64,000 nucleotides of DNA from Leptospira wolbachii serovar Codice str. CDC (GCF_000332515.2 NZ_AOGZ02000013.1:124001-188000); one strand, 5' to 3'. Counted from the first letter of the stretch, positions 9,168 to 18,880 are shown. Made by a program: numbers and translations. The notes: a model not told the origin generated them from the letters alone.

Positions 9168-10325
9168 TTAATAACGGAAGGCTTTTATGGTCTGTACCCA
9201 ACGTTTTTCTGATTCCTTTAAATAGATTTCCAGGTCAGAATCAGAAAGTTTTCCGTTCAAATAGTCTAAAAGAATGGGGTCACCCGTTAGAAGTTCGATG
9301 GCAGGCCTGTCCGAACGGAACTCATACACGCCTTTTAAATATTCAAAATCTTTTGGAAAAAGTTCCGCCAATTGTTTCAAAAAAAATAAAACAAAATAAA
9401 GAGAGTGGAACTGTTTTGGTTTTAAAACCATCAACTGGTATCCTTCGCAAATCGAACCCGCGTATTTATGAAAGGTGGGTAAAAAACGTAAGTTCCGTAA
9501 AAGATAAGTTCCCGGTTGGTGGGACAACATTCGTTTGTCCAATTCTTCTTTTGGTTTGCCTAGAAGATAAGGAGCACCAAAGGTTTCGAAGGGTTTGGTA
9601 GTCCCACGTCCTTCGGAAAGATTTGTACCTTCTAACAAACACATTCCCGGATACACCAAACAAGTATTTTGTGTAGGAATATTCGGAGAAGGAGGAACCC
9701 ACTCCAAATGCGATAAAGATTTTGGATGAATCACACCCACAGGTACAACGACAACATCCACTTTAAACTGAAAGGTTTCATTGTAATAAGATAATAGTCC
9801 CCCAGGTGTCAGTCCGTGTCTATGTAAGACAGATGGTACTCCCACAAAGGACTCAAATTCTTTTTGTAGGGCAGTGCCTTCTACTTTTTTGCCTATGGGA
9901 TTGGGAGAGTCCACCACCAAAAGCAAGGGAGCCTTTCCCGTTTCTTTTTTCAAACGTGAGATCTCACCTAATATATAATAAGCGGTAGTTAAAAAAGTAT
10001 AATAACGAGAACCCACATCTTTGATATCAACAATAACGACATCAACATTGGTCAAAGTATCTCTTGGAGGGATTAGACTTTTTTCTTCTTTTCCATAAAG
10101 ATTAACAATCTGCATGCCACCGAAGAGATACTGCAGTTCATCCCCACTCACCTGGTCTTGTAACTCAGCGAAGAGTCCATGTTCTGGTAAAATTATGGTT
10201 TTTAGATCAAAAATTTCGGAATATGTTTGGAAGTGGTACTTTCCACGAAAACCGAAAGCACTTTGGTTGGTAAGAATGGCCGCCTTACAGCCGCTTAACT
10301 TATTAATGTTTTTTAAAAACTTCAT
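9168..10325 (-). CDS. namZ: Exo-beta-N-acetylmuramidase NamZ family (DUF1343)
   Basis: The 385-residue product starts at the ATG at 10325, which overlaps the tyrA stop codon (ATGA); the frame also runs upstream inside tyrA. Family motifs include GCKAAILTNQSAFG, ILPEHGLFAELQDQ, VDVVIVDIKDVGSRYYTF, DSPNPIGKKVEG and LHRHGLTPGGLL. This family removes N-acetylmuramic acid from the non-reducing ends of peptidoglycan fragments, a cell-wall recycling step. No signal peptide is seen at this start, so it may act in the cytoplasm. It is the last gene of a long overlapping minus-strand run. Confidence 0.87.
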   Translation of the reverse strand: MKFLKNINKLSGCKAAILTNQSAFGFRGKYHFQTYSEIFDLKTIILPEHGLFAELQDQVSGDELQYLFGGMQIVNLYGKEEKSLIPPRDTLTNVDVVIVDIKDVGSRYYTFLTTAYYILGEISRLKKETGKAPLLLVVDSPNPIGKKVEGTALQKEFESFVGVPSVLHRHGLTPGGLLSYYNETFQFKVDVVVVPVGVIHPKSLSHLEWVPPSPNIPTQNTCLVYPGMCLLEGTNLSEGRGTTKPFETFGAPYLLGKPKEELDKRMLSHQPGTYLLRNLRFLPTFHKYAGSICEGYQLMVLKPKQFHSLYFVLFFLKQLAELFPKDFEYLKGVYEFRSDRPAIELLTGDPILLDYLNGKLSDSDLEIYLKESEKRWVQTIKAFRY

Positions 10326-11215
10326 TTTGATTTTCGAATCTGTTCTTTGTTTAATAATGCCAATTCCCAAAATTTTCGAATTTTCCCTTCGTCAAAAGGA
10401 AGATCCGGTTTCAACAAATCACGAACCTCGGTCAACTGGTGGATGAATTCATCGATCGACTGGTATAAAAAACTCTTATTCTCTTTGAAAATGGAAATCC
10501 ACATATCGGGATTGGATCCGGCAATCCTTGACATATCCCGAAACCCACCACCAGTGATTGGTTTTGGACTCCCCAACACCTCTTTCATAGTAGTTGTGTT
10601 AGCTCCTGCAACATTCACAAGAACTGTAGAGACCACATGGGGAAGATGGGATAAATTCGCCAAGGTTTCATCGTGAGATTTAGAATCCATCTCCATTGTC
10701 CAAGATCCAACCGATTCCCAAAACACACGCACCCACTCCAAACTTTCGTTAGATGCCGATTGGGGAGGAGTCAAAATACAAAGTTTATCTGCATAGAGAT
10801 CAGGGACTGCTGCCTCTGGACCTACTTGTTCGGATCCGCACATAGGATGTGTAGAAATATAATTATGTGTATTGCTACCGTAATAGGCCTCTACCGCAGA
10901 AACAATGGTCTCTTTGGTGGATCCTAAATCCATAAATATAGTATTTCCCGATTTAGGTAAAGTGGGAATGATTTGTAGAATAGATTCTACCGGAGTGCTA
11001 AAAACAACCAAATCGTAGAGAGTCCAATCTGGTGATGTTAACTCTTTTTGTAAAAAAACTTCGTTGGCTAAACTCTTTTCGAGGATCGTGATTTTACTTT
11101 TTTCGGAACGAATGACAGCCGTGATGAAAACATCTGGATATTTTTTGCGTAACGAGAGAGCAAGGGAGCCACCCATAAGCCCCATGCCATAAATCAAAAC
11201 CCGGTTTAGGTTCAT
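10322..11215 (-). CDS. tyrA: Prephenate dehydrogenase TyrA
   Basis: The 297-residue product begins with a dinucleotide-binding GMGLMGGSLALSL motif (residues 10-22). The TyrA family segments FSTPVESI, FMDLGSTKETI, STHPMCGSEQVGPEAA and SHLPHVVST follow. It oxidatively decarboxylates prephenate to 4-hydroxyphenylpyruvate in tyrosine synthesis. Its ATG overlaps the pheA stop codon (ATGA) and its stop overlaps the namZ start, so tyrosine and phenylalanine branch enzymes are made together. There is no fused chorismate mutase here; that activity lies on the pheA product. Confidence 0.93.
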   Translation of the reverse strand: MNLNRVLIYGMGLMGGSLALSLRKKYPDVFITAVIRSEKSKITILEKSLANEVFLQKELTSPDWTLYDLVVFSTPVESILQIIPTLPKSGNTIFMDLGSTKETIVSAVEAYYGSNTHNYISTHPMCGSEQVGPEAAVPDLYADKLCILTPPQSASNESLEWVRVFWESVGSWTMEMDSKSHDETLANLSHLPHVVSTVLVNVAGANTTTMKEVLGSPKPITGGGFRDMSRIAGSNPDMWISIFKENKSFLYQSIDEFIHQLTEVRDLLKPDLPFDEGKIRKFWELALLNKEQIRKSK

Positions 11216-12303
11216 GTGGGAAAGGATCCAGCCGTTGGATAGGAGCCGAGTAGTTTAAACAGAGTACATTGTGATTTTACTTTTTCCAAAAGCTCTGCAA
11301 TTTTTGGATCTTCTTTGTGACCAATAAAATCTACGAAAAAATGGTACTCCCATAAGTTTCGTTTTAATGGCCTGGATTCAATTTTGGTTAGGTTGACTGA
11401 CACATCATTGAAGGTTTTTAAAATAGCAAATAAAGAACCCGTTTGGTTTGGAATCGAAAACACAATGGAAGTTTTGTCTTCTTTGGTTTTAGGTGATTCT
11501 GTTTTACCGATCACCAAAAATCTTGTAGTGTTTCCAGAATAGTCTTCGATCCCTTCTGCTATCACATTCAATTGATAAATTTCACCGGCAATTTTTGAAG
11601 CAATGGCAAGTCCGTCTTTTCTTTCAGAAACTAATTTTGCCGCCATAGCTGTGGAAGAAGTATCCACTACTTCTGCATTGGGAAGGTTTGCCGAAATCCA
11701 ATTGCGGCACTGTTCGTTCCCAATCCGAATTCCATAGATTTTTTTAACTGCAGAAAGATCGGTTTCAAATCCGAGCAAAGAAAAGGAAATTCTTTGGTAT
11801 AACTCTGAGTATACGATTAAATCTGTTTCCAGAAACATATCTAGAGTGGAGCTCACTTGGCCTTCTGTCGAATTTTCTACAGGAACCACTCCGTAATCCA
11901 ACTTCCCCTCTTCTACCATTCGAAAGACATCGGGGATAGAAGTTTGCGGGGCCGCATCGATAGAGGTTCCAAATTTGGAACGCATAGCAGAATGAGAAAA
12001 ACTTCCTTCGGGTCCTAAAAATCCAATCTTTAACGGGTGTTCTAAGGCGATGGTTCCAGACATCATCTCCCGATAGATCGCACGAATCACCGATGATGGA
12101 AGTGGTCCACCCGATAACTTGGTTACTTTCTCATATACATCTTTTTCGCGATCCGGTCGGTAAATAGGACCACCGGATTCTTTTTTGACACGTCCAATCT
12201 CTTGTGCAAAACCAGCCCGTTTTTGAATGAGTGCAATGATTTCAGTGTCTAATGAATCGATTCCAGCACGGAGTTTTTTTAATTCTTCTTCTGCACTACT
12301 CAT
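11212..12303 (-). CDS. pheA: Bifunctional chorismate mutase/prephenate dehydratase (P-protein)
   Basis: This 363-residue protein has three parts. An AroQ-type chorismate mutase covers residues 1-90 (LRAGIDSLDTEIIALIQKRA). A prephenate dehydratase covers about 93-270 (KIGFLGPEGSFSHSA, VVPVENSTEGQVSSTLD and the catalytic NTTRFLVIG motif). A C-terminal ACT domain with the ESRP-type phenylalanine-binding motif (KIESRPLKRNLWEYHFFVD) implies feedback inhibition by phenylalanine. It makes phenylpyruvate from chorismate. It is one base from scpB and overlaps tyrA by four bases. Confidence 0.95.
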   Translation of the reverse strand: MSSAEEELKKLRAGIDSLDTEIIALIQKRAGFAQEIGRVKKESGGPIYRPDREKDVYEKVTKLSGGPLPSSVIRAIYREMMSGTIALEHPLKIGFLGPEGSFSHSAMRSKFGTSIDAAPQTSIPDVFRMVEEGKLDYGVVPVENSTEGQVSSTLDMFLETDLIVYSELYQRISFSLLGFETDLSAVKKIYGIRIGNEQCRNWISANLPNAEVVDTSSTAMAAKLVSERKDGLAIASKIAGEIYQLNVIAEGIEDYSGNTTRFLVIGKTESPKTKEDKTSIVFSIPNQTGSLFAILKTFNDVSVNLTKIESRPLKRNLWEYHFFVDFIGHKEDPKIAELLEKVKSQCTLFKLLGSYPTAGSFPT

Positions 12304-12304
12304 T

Positions 12305-12934
12305 TTAAGCCCCGTCTTGTAATTCTTCTGGTAGTGTACTCAAATCGAAATCAGGATTCATTTCTGTTTCATCGGTAACAATGATGGATTCAGGAGAAAA
12401 TTCTTCGAACTTAAGTTCCTTCACTTCCACAGGTGTAGGAAGGTCCGTAAGTTTGCTGAGTCCAAAGTGTAACAGAAATTCGTTTGTGGTTCCGTATAAC
12501 GTGGGTCTGCCGGGAACTTCTTTTTGACCCACAGCTTTCACCAATTTTTTAGACATGAGGCTTGCCACCATGGCACGAGAAGAGACACCGCGAATTTCAT
12601 CTAACTCTGTTAGTGTAATGGGTTGTTTGTAAGCTATGATAGCAAGAGTGTCCAAAGTTCCCCGAGAAAGGGTTTCTCTTTTTTTATCTTTAAAGATATG
12701 TGCGAGAACTTCGCTGTATTTTTGATTTGTGATGAATTGGTAACCACCAGCAATTTCTCTAAGTAAAAAACCGCCTTCTTTTTCTTGGTAGTCGAGAATG
12801 AGTTCGTCTAGGAGTTCTCGGGCTTCTGTTTTTTCTATCCCGGCAGACTTGGCAAGGGCAGACAATTTGATCGGATCCGAAGACAAAAAGAGAAGCGCCT
12901 CAAGAAGGCCCTTGGTATAAGTTCTTTCTTCCAA
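12305..12934 (-). CDS. scpB: Segregation and condensation protein ScpB
   Basis: The 209-residue product matches ScpB. It has tandem winged-helix domains with EALLFLSSDPIKLSALAKSAG at residues 9-29 and the family signature LSRGTLDTLAIIAYKQPIT followed by EIRGVSS and PGRPTLYGTT. ScpB dimers bind the ScpA kleisin and form the bacterial condensin with SMC. The usual acidic C-terminal tail is present (EELQDGA). It lies six bases after scpA, the conserved order in many bacteria. Confidence 0.95.
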   Translation of the reverse strand: MEERTYTKGLLEALLFLSSDPIKLSALAKSAGIEKTEARELLDELILDYQEKEGGFLLREIAGGYQFITNQKYSEVLAHIFKDKKRETLSRGTLDTLAIIAYKQPITLTELDEIRGVSSRAMVASLMSKKLVKAVGQKEVPGRPTLYGTTNEFLLHFGLSKLTDLPTPVEVKELKFEEFSPESIIVTDETEMNPDFDLSTLPEELQDGA

Positions 12935-12940
12935 ATTGAT

Positions 12941-13684
12941 CTAAACCTTGACTATTTTGATTTCACCGAAAACTGCATGTTGGAGCACTCTGCAAACTCG
13001 GATTTTAACAACTTCCAATACTGCCAGGAAGGCAGCGACGATTTCTTTTTTTTCCGGTTTTTCTGATTCGAACAAATCCATAAAGTGGATTTCGCCAGTA
13101 TTATCTAAAAGATTTCGTAAATACTCCATTTTGTCCTCTACGGAGTATTGAGCCACACCCTCGTAGATGGGTAGAAGGTCTTCTACCTCATTGGAACTTT
13201 CCTGTTCCAAAATAGAATTAAATGCGGAGATGAGGTCCACAAGGCTTACGTCCAACCAAACTTCCGTTTCATCCAAAACCTGGTTGGTTTCCCGGGTGAA
13301 CATTCCCGCAGTCAACCGGTCCAACTCCGCCAAACGTTGTCCGGCCATTTGGAATTTTTTGTGTTCTAATAGTTTGTCTACGAGTTCCTTCGGAAGAGGA
13401 GGATTGTAATCCTCTTCCTCAAAACCAGGATCCGGCAATAAAGCTTTTGATTTTAAATATACCAAATGAGCCGCCATCACGGCGAACTCAGATGTAAGTT
13501 CAATCGACAAAGACTGACTCGTTCTCAAAAATTGAATGAAATCGGATGTGATACGCGAAAGGGAGACTTCAAAAATATCAACCTTATAACTATCAATCAG
13601 AGACCATAGAACCGTTAACGGTCCTTCTGTCAATCCTCCGTCCTGGTTCTGCCACCGGACGATAAACTCCGGGGTTTGGGACAC
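12941..13684 (-). CDS. scpA: Segregation and condensation protein ScpA (kleisin)
   Basis: The 247-residue product shows the ScpA N-terminal FEGPLxLLL-like element in divergent form (QDGGLTEGPLTVLWSLIDSYKVDIFEVSLS). It continues with FAVMAAHLVYLKSKALLPDP, the highly conserved ScpA helix. The C-terminal winged helix ends with VVAAFLAVLEVVKIRVCRVLQ-type sequence, the usual SMC-head-binding region. It bridges the SMC ATPase heads together with ScpB. It follows cheY by three bases, so chromosome segregation genes appear to share a transcript with chemotaxis genes. Confidence 0.93.
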   Translation of the reverse strand: MSQTPEFIVRWQNQDGGLTEGPLTVLWSLIDSYKVDIFEVSLSRITSDFIQFLRTSQSLSIELTSEFAVMAAHLVYLKSKALLPDPGFEEEDYNPPLPKELVDKLLEHKKFQMAGQRLAELDRLTAGMFTRETNQVLDETEVWLDVSLVDLISAFNSILEQESSNEVEDLLPIYEGVAQYSVEDKMEYLRNLLDNTGEIHFMDLFESEKPEKKEIVAAFLAVLEVVKIRVCRVLQHAVFGEIKIVKV

Positions 13685-13687
13685 GGT

Positions 13688-14050
13688 TTATAAACCCAGT
13701 GCTTTTGCTGCTGCTTGTTGCAATCTTTCTGGTGGGAAAGGTTTTACAACAAAATCCTTTACACCCATCTTAATTGCCTTCGCAAGTAGATCTTCTTGAC
13801 CAAGTGCCGTTACCATAATGATTTTGGCTGAAGCATCAAATTTGATAATTTCTTTTGTTGCTTCGATTCCATCTTTTTCACGCATGGTAATGTCCATCGT
13901 GACCAGATCTGGTTTGAGGTTTTTGTATTGTTCCACCGCAATATTACCATTCTCTGCTTCACCTACGATCTCGTGACCTGCCCCAACTAACGCATCTTTT
14001 ACGAGCGTTCTCATGAATTTTGCATCATCTACAACCAAAATTCTTGCCAT
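13688..14050 (-). CDS. cheY: Chemotaxis response regulator CheY
   Basis: This single-domain receiver of 120 residues has all active-site residues: the acidic pair Asp8-Asp9, phospho-acceptor Asp53 in DLVTMDITM, Thr81 and Lys103 in VVKPF. In the phosphorylated form it would bind the flagellar switch and alter rotation. It is encoded one base downstream of cheB in the cheA-cheB-cheY order. CheA, its likely phosphodonor, carries a CheC-like phosphatase domain that could dephosphorylate it. Confidence 0.93.
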   Translation of the reverse strand: MARILVVDDAKFMRTLVKDALVGAGHEIVGEAENGNIAVEQYKNLKPDLVTMDITMREKDGIEATKEIIKFDASAKIIMVTALGQEDLLAKAIKMGVKDFVVKPFPPERLQQAAAKALGL

Positions 14051-14051
14051 G

Positions 14052-15119
14052 TTAATTCCCTCTCGACTTTAATAATTCAATCATCTTTGGTACTAATTCA
14101 TCTACCGGAAGAACAAAATCAATTCCTCCCAGTTCCACTGCAACACGGTTCATTCCATAAACTACCGATGTTGCTTCATTCTGCGCCAGAGTAATACCTC
14201 CCTTGGCGTGAATGTTGTTGATTGCGTGTGACCCGTCTTTTCCCATACCAGTCATGATCATGGATAAAAGATGATCCCCACCGTAAGCTTCAACCATACT
14301 ATCAAACAATACTTCTATCGATGGTCTGTGTCCATTGACTTGCCCTGTGTGGGTGAGTTCAATGACATGATCCTTTCCCTTGGTTACTACCTTCATTTGG
14401 TAATCACCAGGAGCGATGTATGCGGTTCCCGATTGTACAAGATCACCATCTTCCGCTTCTTTCACTTGTATTTTAGACAAGGAATTCAATCTGTCTGCAA
14501 ACGCCTTCGTAAACCCCGCAGGCATGTGTTGTACCACAAAGATCGGTTTTGCAAAGTCTTCTGGAAGACTCGCAAAAACAGTCTGCAAAGCTTTCGGTCC
14601 TCCAGTGGAGGTTCCAATTCCGATAGCCTCTACTTTGATTGGTTTTTGAAAACTTTTATTTAATTGGCGTTCAATTCGCTCTGGTCGAACCAAAGTTTCG
14701 ATACTAGGCAGTCTAGAATCGGAAAATCCTTTAATTTTTGCGGACAATACCGCAGCAATATCTTCTGGAGAGAACTGATTTCCACTGGACGGCTTCGGAA
14801 TGAAATCTACCGCCCCAAGTTCCAATGCTTTGAATGTGGCATCAGCACCATGTTGCGTAAGCACCGAAAGCATAATCACATGGCTTGGCAGTTTTAATTT
14901 TTTGATCTCTGCCAGGGCCGTCAGACCATCCATTATGGGCATCTCAATGTCCAAAACAATAAAGTCTGGTTTTAGTTTTCCTGCTAAATCAATACAATCC
15001 ATTCCGGTTTTACCGGTAGCGATAACCTGCACTTCATCCTTTTTGGTGAGGGCATCACTTAATATATTCCTCACAAGAAGTGAGTCGTCTATGATGGCAA
15101 CGGTTGGTTTTTTATTCAT
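14052..15119 (-). CDS. cheB: Protein-glutamate methylesterase CheB
   Basis: The 355-residue protein joins an N-terminal receiver (Asp57 in FIVLDIEMP, Lys109) to a C-terminal methylesterase. The catalytic triad is Ser171 in GIGTSTGGP, His198 in VQHMPAGFT and Asp295 in TGMGKDGS. It removes methyl groups from (and deamidates) chemoreceptors when phosphorylated by CheA, giving adaptation. Its start overlaps the cheA stop by four bases. No cheR is present in this window. Confidence 0.95.
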   Translation of the reverse strand: MNKKPTVAIIDDSLLVRNILSDALTKKDEVQVIATGKTGMDCIDLAGKLKPDFIVLDIEMPIMDGLTALAEIKKLKLPSHVIMLSVLTQHGADATFKALELGAVDFIPKPSSGNQFSPEDIAAVLSAKIKGFSDSRLPSIETLVRPERIERQLNKSFQKPIKVEAIGIGTSTGGPKALQTVFASLPEDFAKPIFVVQHMPAGFTKAFADRLNSLSKIQVKEAEDGDLVQSGTAYIAPGDYQMKVVTKGKDHVIELTHTGQVNGHRPSIEVLFDSMVEAYGGDHLLSMIMTGMGKDGSHAINNIHAKGGITLAQNEATSVVYGMNRVAVELGGIDFVLPVDELVPKMIELLKSRGN

Positions 15120-18100
15120 GATTTATGAATTAAATCTACCAGTTCGTCAAAATCAGGTAGGAATACCAAAACACCAATTAGGTTACTTCCTTGGTGGTTA
15201 AATTCAGTGTGCATGGATAAAAACTTTGTTCGTTCCGGTTTCACAATGTCGATTACATCCATAAAACTACCGGTAATCATTTCAGGAACTGAAGGCAAAA
15301 TTTCTTTTTTCAATTTATTGGAAAGTGAGTTCATCACACTCGAACAAACAATATTAGAAATTTCCGATAATACAGAGACCATATCTTCTGATAGTTTATG
15401 AAGACTACCTTCTGCATATTTTGCATCTTCGGAACCCAAAAGTTCTTTCGCAATTTCAGATCCATTCTCTTCAGAAAACATCATAAGAAGATTTCCGTTA
15501 AGGTCTCCTGTCATACGAATTTTCATTCCAAAAAACTGATCCATAGAGTATCTAAACTCTTTTGCCAGTCCTTCGCGATCGGTAAGTTTGATTTCAGGGA
15601 TAAATAACTCTACGTCTTTACCAACTAACTGAGAAAGTACGACACCAGCATTCATCATACCTGTATTGACGATGTTCTCTAGTTTTTTGATATCTTTCGA
15701 AGACATGATCTCGTTAATAGCTTCTGAATTCAAAGCAGCCACTTGATTCAATCGTTCTTCTTTTTGTTCCACAAAACCTTTGATGATTTCTGCGGCCTGT
15801 TCTCTTTCTGTTAATTTGACATTTTCAATCTTTGCCACATCTGCCAAACGATGGATTTCATCTGTTTTGTGATCAATGACAAGGGTTGCTGTGGATGAGT
15901 GTGAAGATCCACCGGAATCTCCATTCACTACAGTTTCAGTTTTGATCACTTCAGTGGCGATTTTGAGGTTGGTCGCAGGCTCTTCTGCATACACCTCTTC
16001 TTTCGGAACTATGATATGTTTTTCTATTTTATGTTTATCTTTTTTGACACGTGATTTGTCTTTTGCACGTAATTCAATCAACTTCGCATTGTAACGATTG
16101 GTAGGGTGATTGGATTTGAACATAAATTCAGAATCCGACATTTCGAGAGAACGAATTGTAGATGCTCGTTTCATCATCTCACCGGCAACCAACTGGTCAG
16201 TCCAATCGACTTTGTCCGCAGCAATCTCCACAAGACCAGGGATGTCTAAAACAAGAATGATGGTTCCATCACCCATGATTGTTGCACCTGTTAGACCTTG
16301 GATGTCTTTGAAGTTTTTACCAAGAGATTTGATTACGGTTTCATGTTTTCCAATTAAATCATCTACCATAAATCCCAGTTTTCTCGTTTTGTAATTTACG
16401 ATGACTACAGGAACTTCCACCATTTCTTGTTTGTCGGCAAGCCCGAGGATACGATTCAAACGGTAGATAGGCAATACCTCTCCCCGTAAGTTGATGATCT
16501 CGTGACCTTCAAGAGTGGTAATTTGGTCCAAATTAACTTTGATGGTTTCAGATACTTCTGATAGAGGAAACGCATACACTTCTTCTTCCATAATCACGAG
16601 AATGGATGGAATGATGGCAAGTGCTTGCGGGAAAGAAAGCGTAAAAGAAGAACCTTTACCTTCTTCCGAATGGATGAGGATTTTGCCTTTAAACTCTTCG
16701 ATGAGTTTGTTGACTACGTTCATCCCCACACCACGCCCCGAAATATCGGAAATTTTATCCGCAGTGGAAAAACCAGGAGCAAAGATAAACTGAAAGATAT
16801 CTGATTCCGAAAGGTTTTGGGCATCTGACTCATTCACAAGCCCACGTTCGATGGCTTTTTTTAGAATTTTGTCTTTGTTTAAACCCTTACCATCGTCGCG
16901 GATTTCTACAAGGATATTGGACCCACCTTGGTAAGCATTGAGTTCCACCGTTCCTTCTTCTGGTTTCCCCGCTGCTCTTCTTTCGGCAGGAGATTCAATT
17001 CCATGGTCTACGGAATTACGAATGAGATGGATGAGTGGCTCGCCAATCGCATCGATTACTTTTTTATCAAGTTCTGTGTTTTCACCGCGAAGAACTAAGT
17101 TTACTTGTTTTCCGGTTTCTAAAGAAAGATCTCGAATGAGTCTTGTGAACCTGTTAAATACAGATCCAATCGGAACCATTCGAATGTTCATAATTCCCGT
17201 TTGTAAATCTTTGGAAATTCGATTGATTTGATCGATTTTTCCTTTGAGTTCATTGAATAATGAATCTTCGCCGAACTGTGCCACTAAATCATCATAGATC
17301 TTTTGGAATCCAGAGTTTGTGATTACAAGTTCTCCAACGTTATTCATCAGTTGGTCTAGTTTGTCAGAAGAAACTTTAATCGTTCTCATTACCACTTTGG
17401 AGTCAGTTACCGCCTTATCAAAATTAGCAGAACCTTTGGTGGCATGTTTTTCTTCTGAATCGGACTGGCCTGACGGATGGTTTGAAGTTTGGATAGATGT
17501 AGAATCGGACCTTTTTTCTAGGGCTTCCATTTCTGTTTCTGGGAGTTTGATTTCTTCCACAGAAAGTGAATCCACCATATCAATATTACACTGAACATGT
17601 AACTCGTGCCTGTTTAGTTTTGTGACAGTCACAAAGGAAAGTGCAAAACTCCCCTGGCCATTGTCCAGAGCATCTTCGGTAGGATTCATTTGATGATCAC
17701 ACCCGACTGTTTTGACGGATTGCAAAATAAGGAGAAGCCTTAAGTTCTGCATCGGGGTATCATTTTTTAACTTCAAGTTCACAGAGAATGCAGTAAGGTC
17801 ACTATCCTCTTTTAAGGATTGGCGAATTTCAGAAATTTCTTCTTCTGTGAGAGTGATGGAAGAATTAGTGTTATCTGTAGTTTTATCAGAGCCACTTGAT
17901 TTAGGAGCACCAGAGCTAACGCCAGTTTGAGTCTGAGAAGCCTCATAGTCCTGGAGTTTTTTAATCATATCTGTAAAAGGTGTCTCCACCTTAACTCCGT
18001 TGGCAACTCCTTCGATCACCTGTTTAATAAGATCAAAACATTCAAATAATAAATTTACCAACTTAACGTTGATTTCTAAACTCCCTTCTCGAATTTTCTG

Positions 18101-18319
18101 GAGAAGGTTTTCCATCGTGTGAGACAAATCGGACAAGTTATAGAGTCCGACGAAGGCAGAGGAACTTTTTAAAGAGTGTGCCGCACGAAAGATGTCATTG
18201 ATGATTTCCGGGTTTTCATGATCCTTTTCGAGTTTCACCAAATTGGAATTTAATTCCTCAATTTGATCCTCGGATTCTTCCAGGAAAACTTCTGTGTATT
18301 CGCCTAAAATTCCAGCCAA
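15116..18319 (-). CDS. cheA: Chemotaxis histidine kinase CheA fused to a CheC-like phosphatase domain
   Basis: At 1067 residues this is longer than usual CheA (about 650-700). Domains in order: HPt (His48 in AAHSLKSSS), a P2-like region, dimerisation helices (about 310-385), HATPase core (N-box Asn435, DDGKG 475-479, GRGVGM 528-533), CheW-like domain (565-700), a charged linker (740-860), and a CheC/CheX-like domain (870-1067). In the second half of that domain the phosphatase signature S-x3-E-x2-N-x22-P is intact (Ser982, Glu986, Asn989, Pro1012). In the first half the Glu position is Asn882, though Asn885 and Pro908 align. It probably both phosphorylates CheY/CheB and speeds CheY-P removal. 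Chemoreceptor arrays at the inner membrane are the expected site. Confidence 0.94.
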   Translation of the reverse strand: MAGILGEYTEVFLEESEDQIEELNSNLVKLEKDHENPEIINDIFRAAHSLKSSSAFVGLYNLSDLSHTMENLLQKIREGSLEINVKLVNLLFECFDLIKQVIEGVANGVKVETPFTDMIKKLQDYEASQTQTGVSSGAPKSSGSDKTTDNTNSSITLTEEEISEIRQSLKEDSDLTAFSVNLKLKNDTPMQNLRLLLILQSVKTVGCDHQMNPTEDALDNGQGSFALSFVTVTKLNRHELHVQCNIDMVDSLSVEEIKLPETEMEALEKRSDSTSIQTSNHPSGQSDSEEKHATKGSANFDKAVTDSKVVMRTIKVSSDKLDQLMNNVGELVITNSGFQKIYDDLVAQFGEDSLFNELKGKIDQINRISKDLQTGIMNIRMVPIGSVFNRFTRLIRDLSLETGKQVNLVLRGENTELDKKVIDAIGEPLIHLIRNSVDHGIESPAERRAAGKPEEGTVELNAYQGGSNILVEIRDDGKGLNKDKILKKAIERGLVNESDAQNLSESDIFQFIFAPGFSTADKISDISGRGVGMNVVNKLIEEFKGKILIHSEEGKGSSFTLSFPQALAIIPSILVIMEEEVYAFPLSEVSETIKVNLDQITTLEGHEIINLRGEVLPIYRLNRILGLADKQEMVEVPVVIVNYKTRKLGFMVDDLIGKHETVIKSLGKNFKDIQGLTGATIMGDGTIILVLDIPGLVEIAADKVDWTDQLVAGEMMKRASTIRSLEMSDSEFMFKSNHPTNRYNAKLIELRAKDKSRVKKDKHKIEKHIIVPKEEVYAEEPATNLKIATEVIKTETVVNGDSGGSSHSSTATLVIDHKTDEIHRLADVAKIENVKLTEREQAAEIIKGFVEQKEERLNQVAALNSEAINEIMSSKDIKKLENIVNTGMMNAGVVLSQLVGKDVELFIPEIKLTDREGLAKEFRYSMDQFFGMKIRMTGDLNGNLLMMFSEENGSEIAKELLGSEDAKYAEGSLHKLSEDMVSVLSEISNIVCSSVMNSLSNKLKKEILPSVPEMITGSFMDVIDIVKPERTKFLSMHTEFNHQGSNLIGVLVFLPDFDELVDLIHKS

Positions 18320-18337
18320 TGTCGTATCCCTTTCTCT

Positions 18338-18841
18338 TTACTTTGCGGACGAAACAAAATCAACGATTTGTTCCAAATCCAAATTCAAAACTAAATGATC
18401 TTCGTATCTAGATACGGACTCAACCATCTTACTGTAGTTTAACGACAAGTCATCAGTTGTGTAACTGATAAAATCTTTTTGGATTTTAACAACTTGTTTG
18501 ACTTCATCAACGAGAATACCAATTCGCTTTTCATCTAACATAATGACGATGATACGTGAAATTGGAAAAATTTCAGAATCAGTTCCATGAAATCTTTTTT
18601 TCAAATCCACTATGGGAATGATCTCTCCACGAAGGTTGATCACACCTAAAATGTAATCATCTACGTTGGGAATCCGAGTAATTAAAACTGGTTTTAAAAT
18701 TTCATGAACCAACAACAATCGAATCCCAAAGAATTCTTTATCAATGGTAAATGTAAGGAACTGTTCCAAGTCTCCCAGATCGGACTCTTGTTCCATTTTG
18801 GTTTTTTCCGCCAGGGATGTGAGTAGTGTTTCTTGGTCCAT
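18338..18841 (-). CDS. cheW: Chemotaxis coupling protein CheW
   Basis: The 167-residue protein is a single CheW domain: FLTFTIDKEFFGIRLLLVHEI, then ITRIPNVDDYILGVINLRGEIIPIVDLKKRF, and MLDEKRIGILVDEVKQVVKI. It links chemoreceptors to CheA. It is the first gene of the che cluster in transcription order, 18 bases before cheA, and 39 bases after the cyclo-ligase gene. Confidence 0.93.
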   Translation of the reverse strand: MDQETLLTSLAEKTKMEQESDLGDLEQFLTFTIDKEFFGIRLLLVHEILKPVLITRIPNVDDYILGVINLRGEIIPIVDLKKRFHGTDSEIFPISRIIVIMLDEKRIGILVDEVKQVVKIQKDFISYTTDDLSLNYSKMVESVSRYEDHLVLNLDLEQIVDFVSSAK

Positions 18842-18880
18842 ATTATGCTACCTGGAATCGTGTCAGAATCCTACGTGGAT

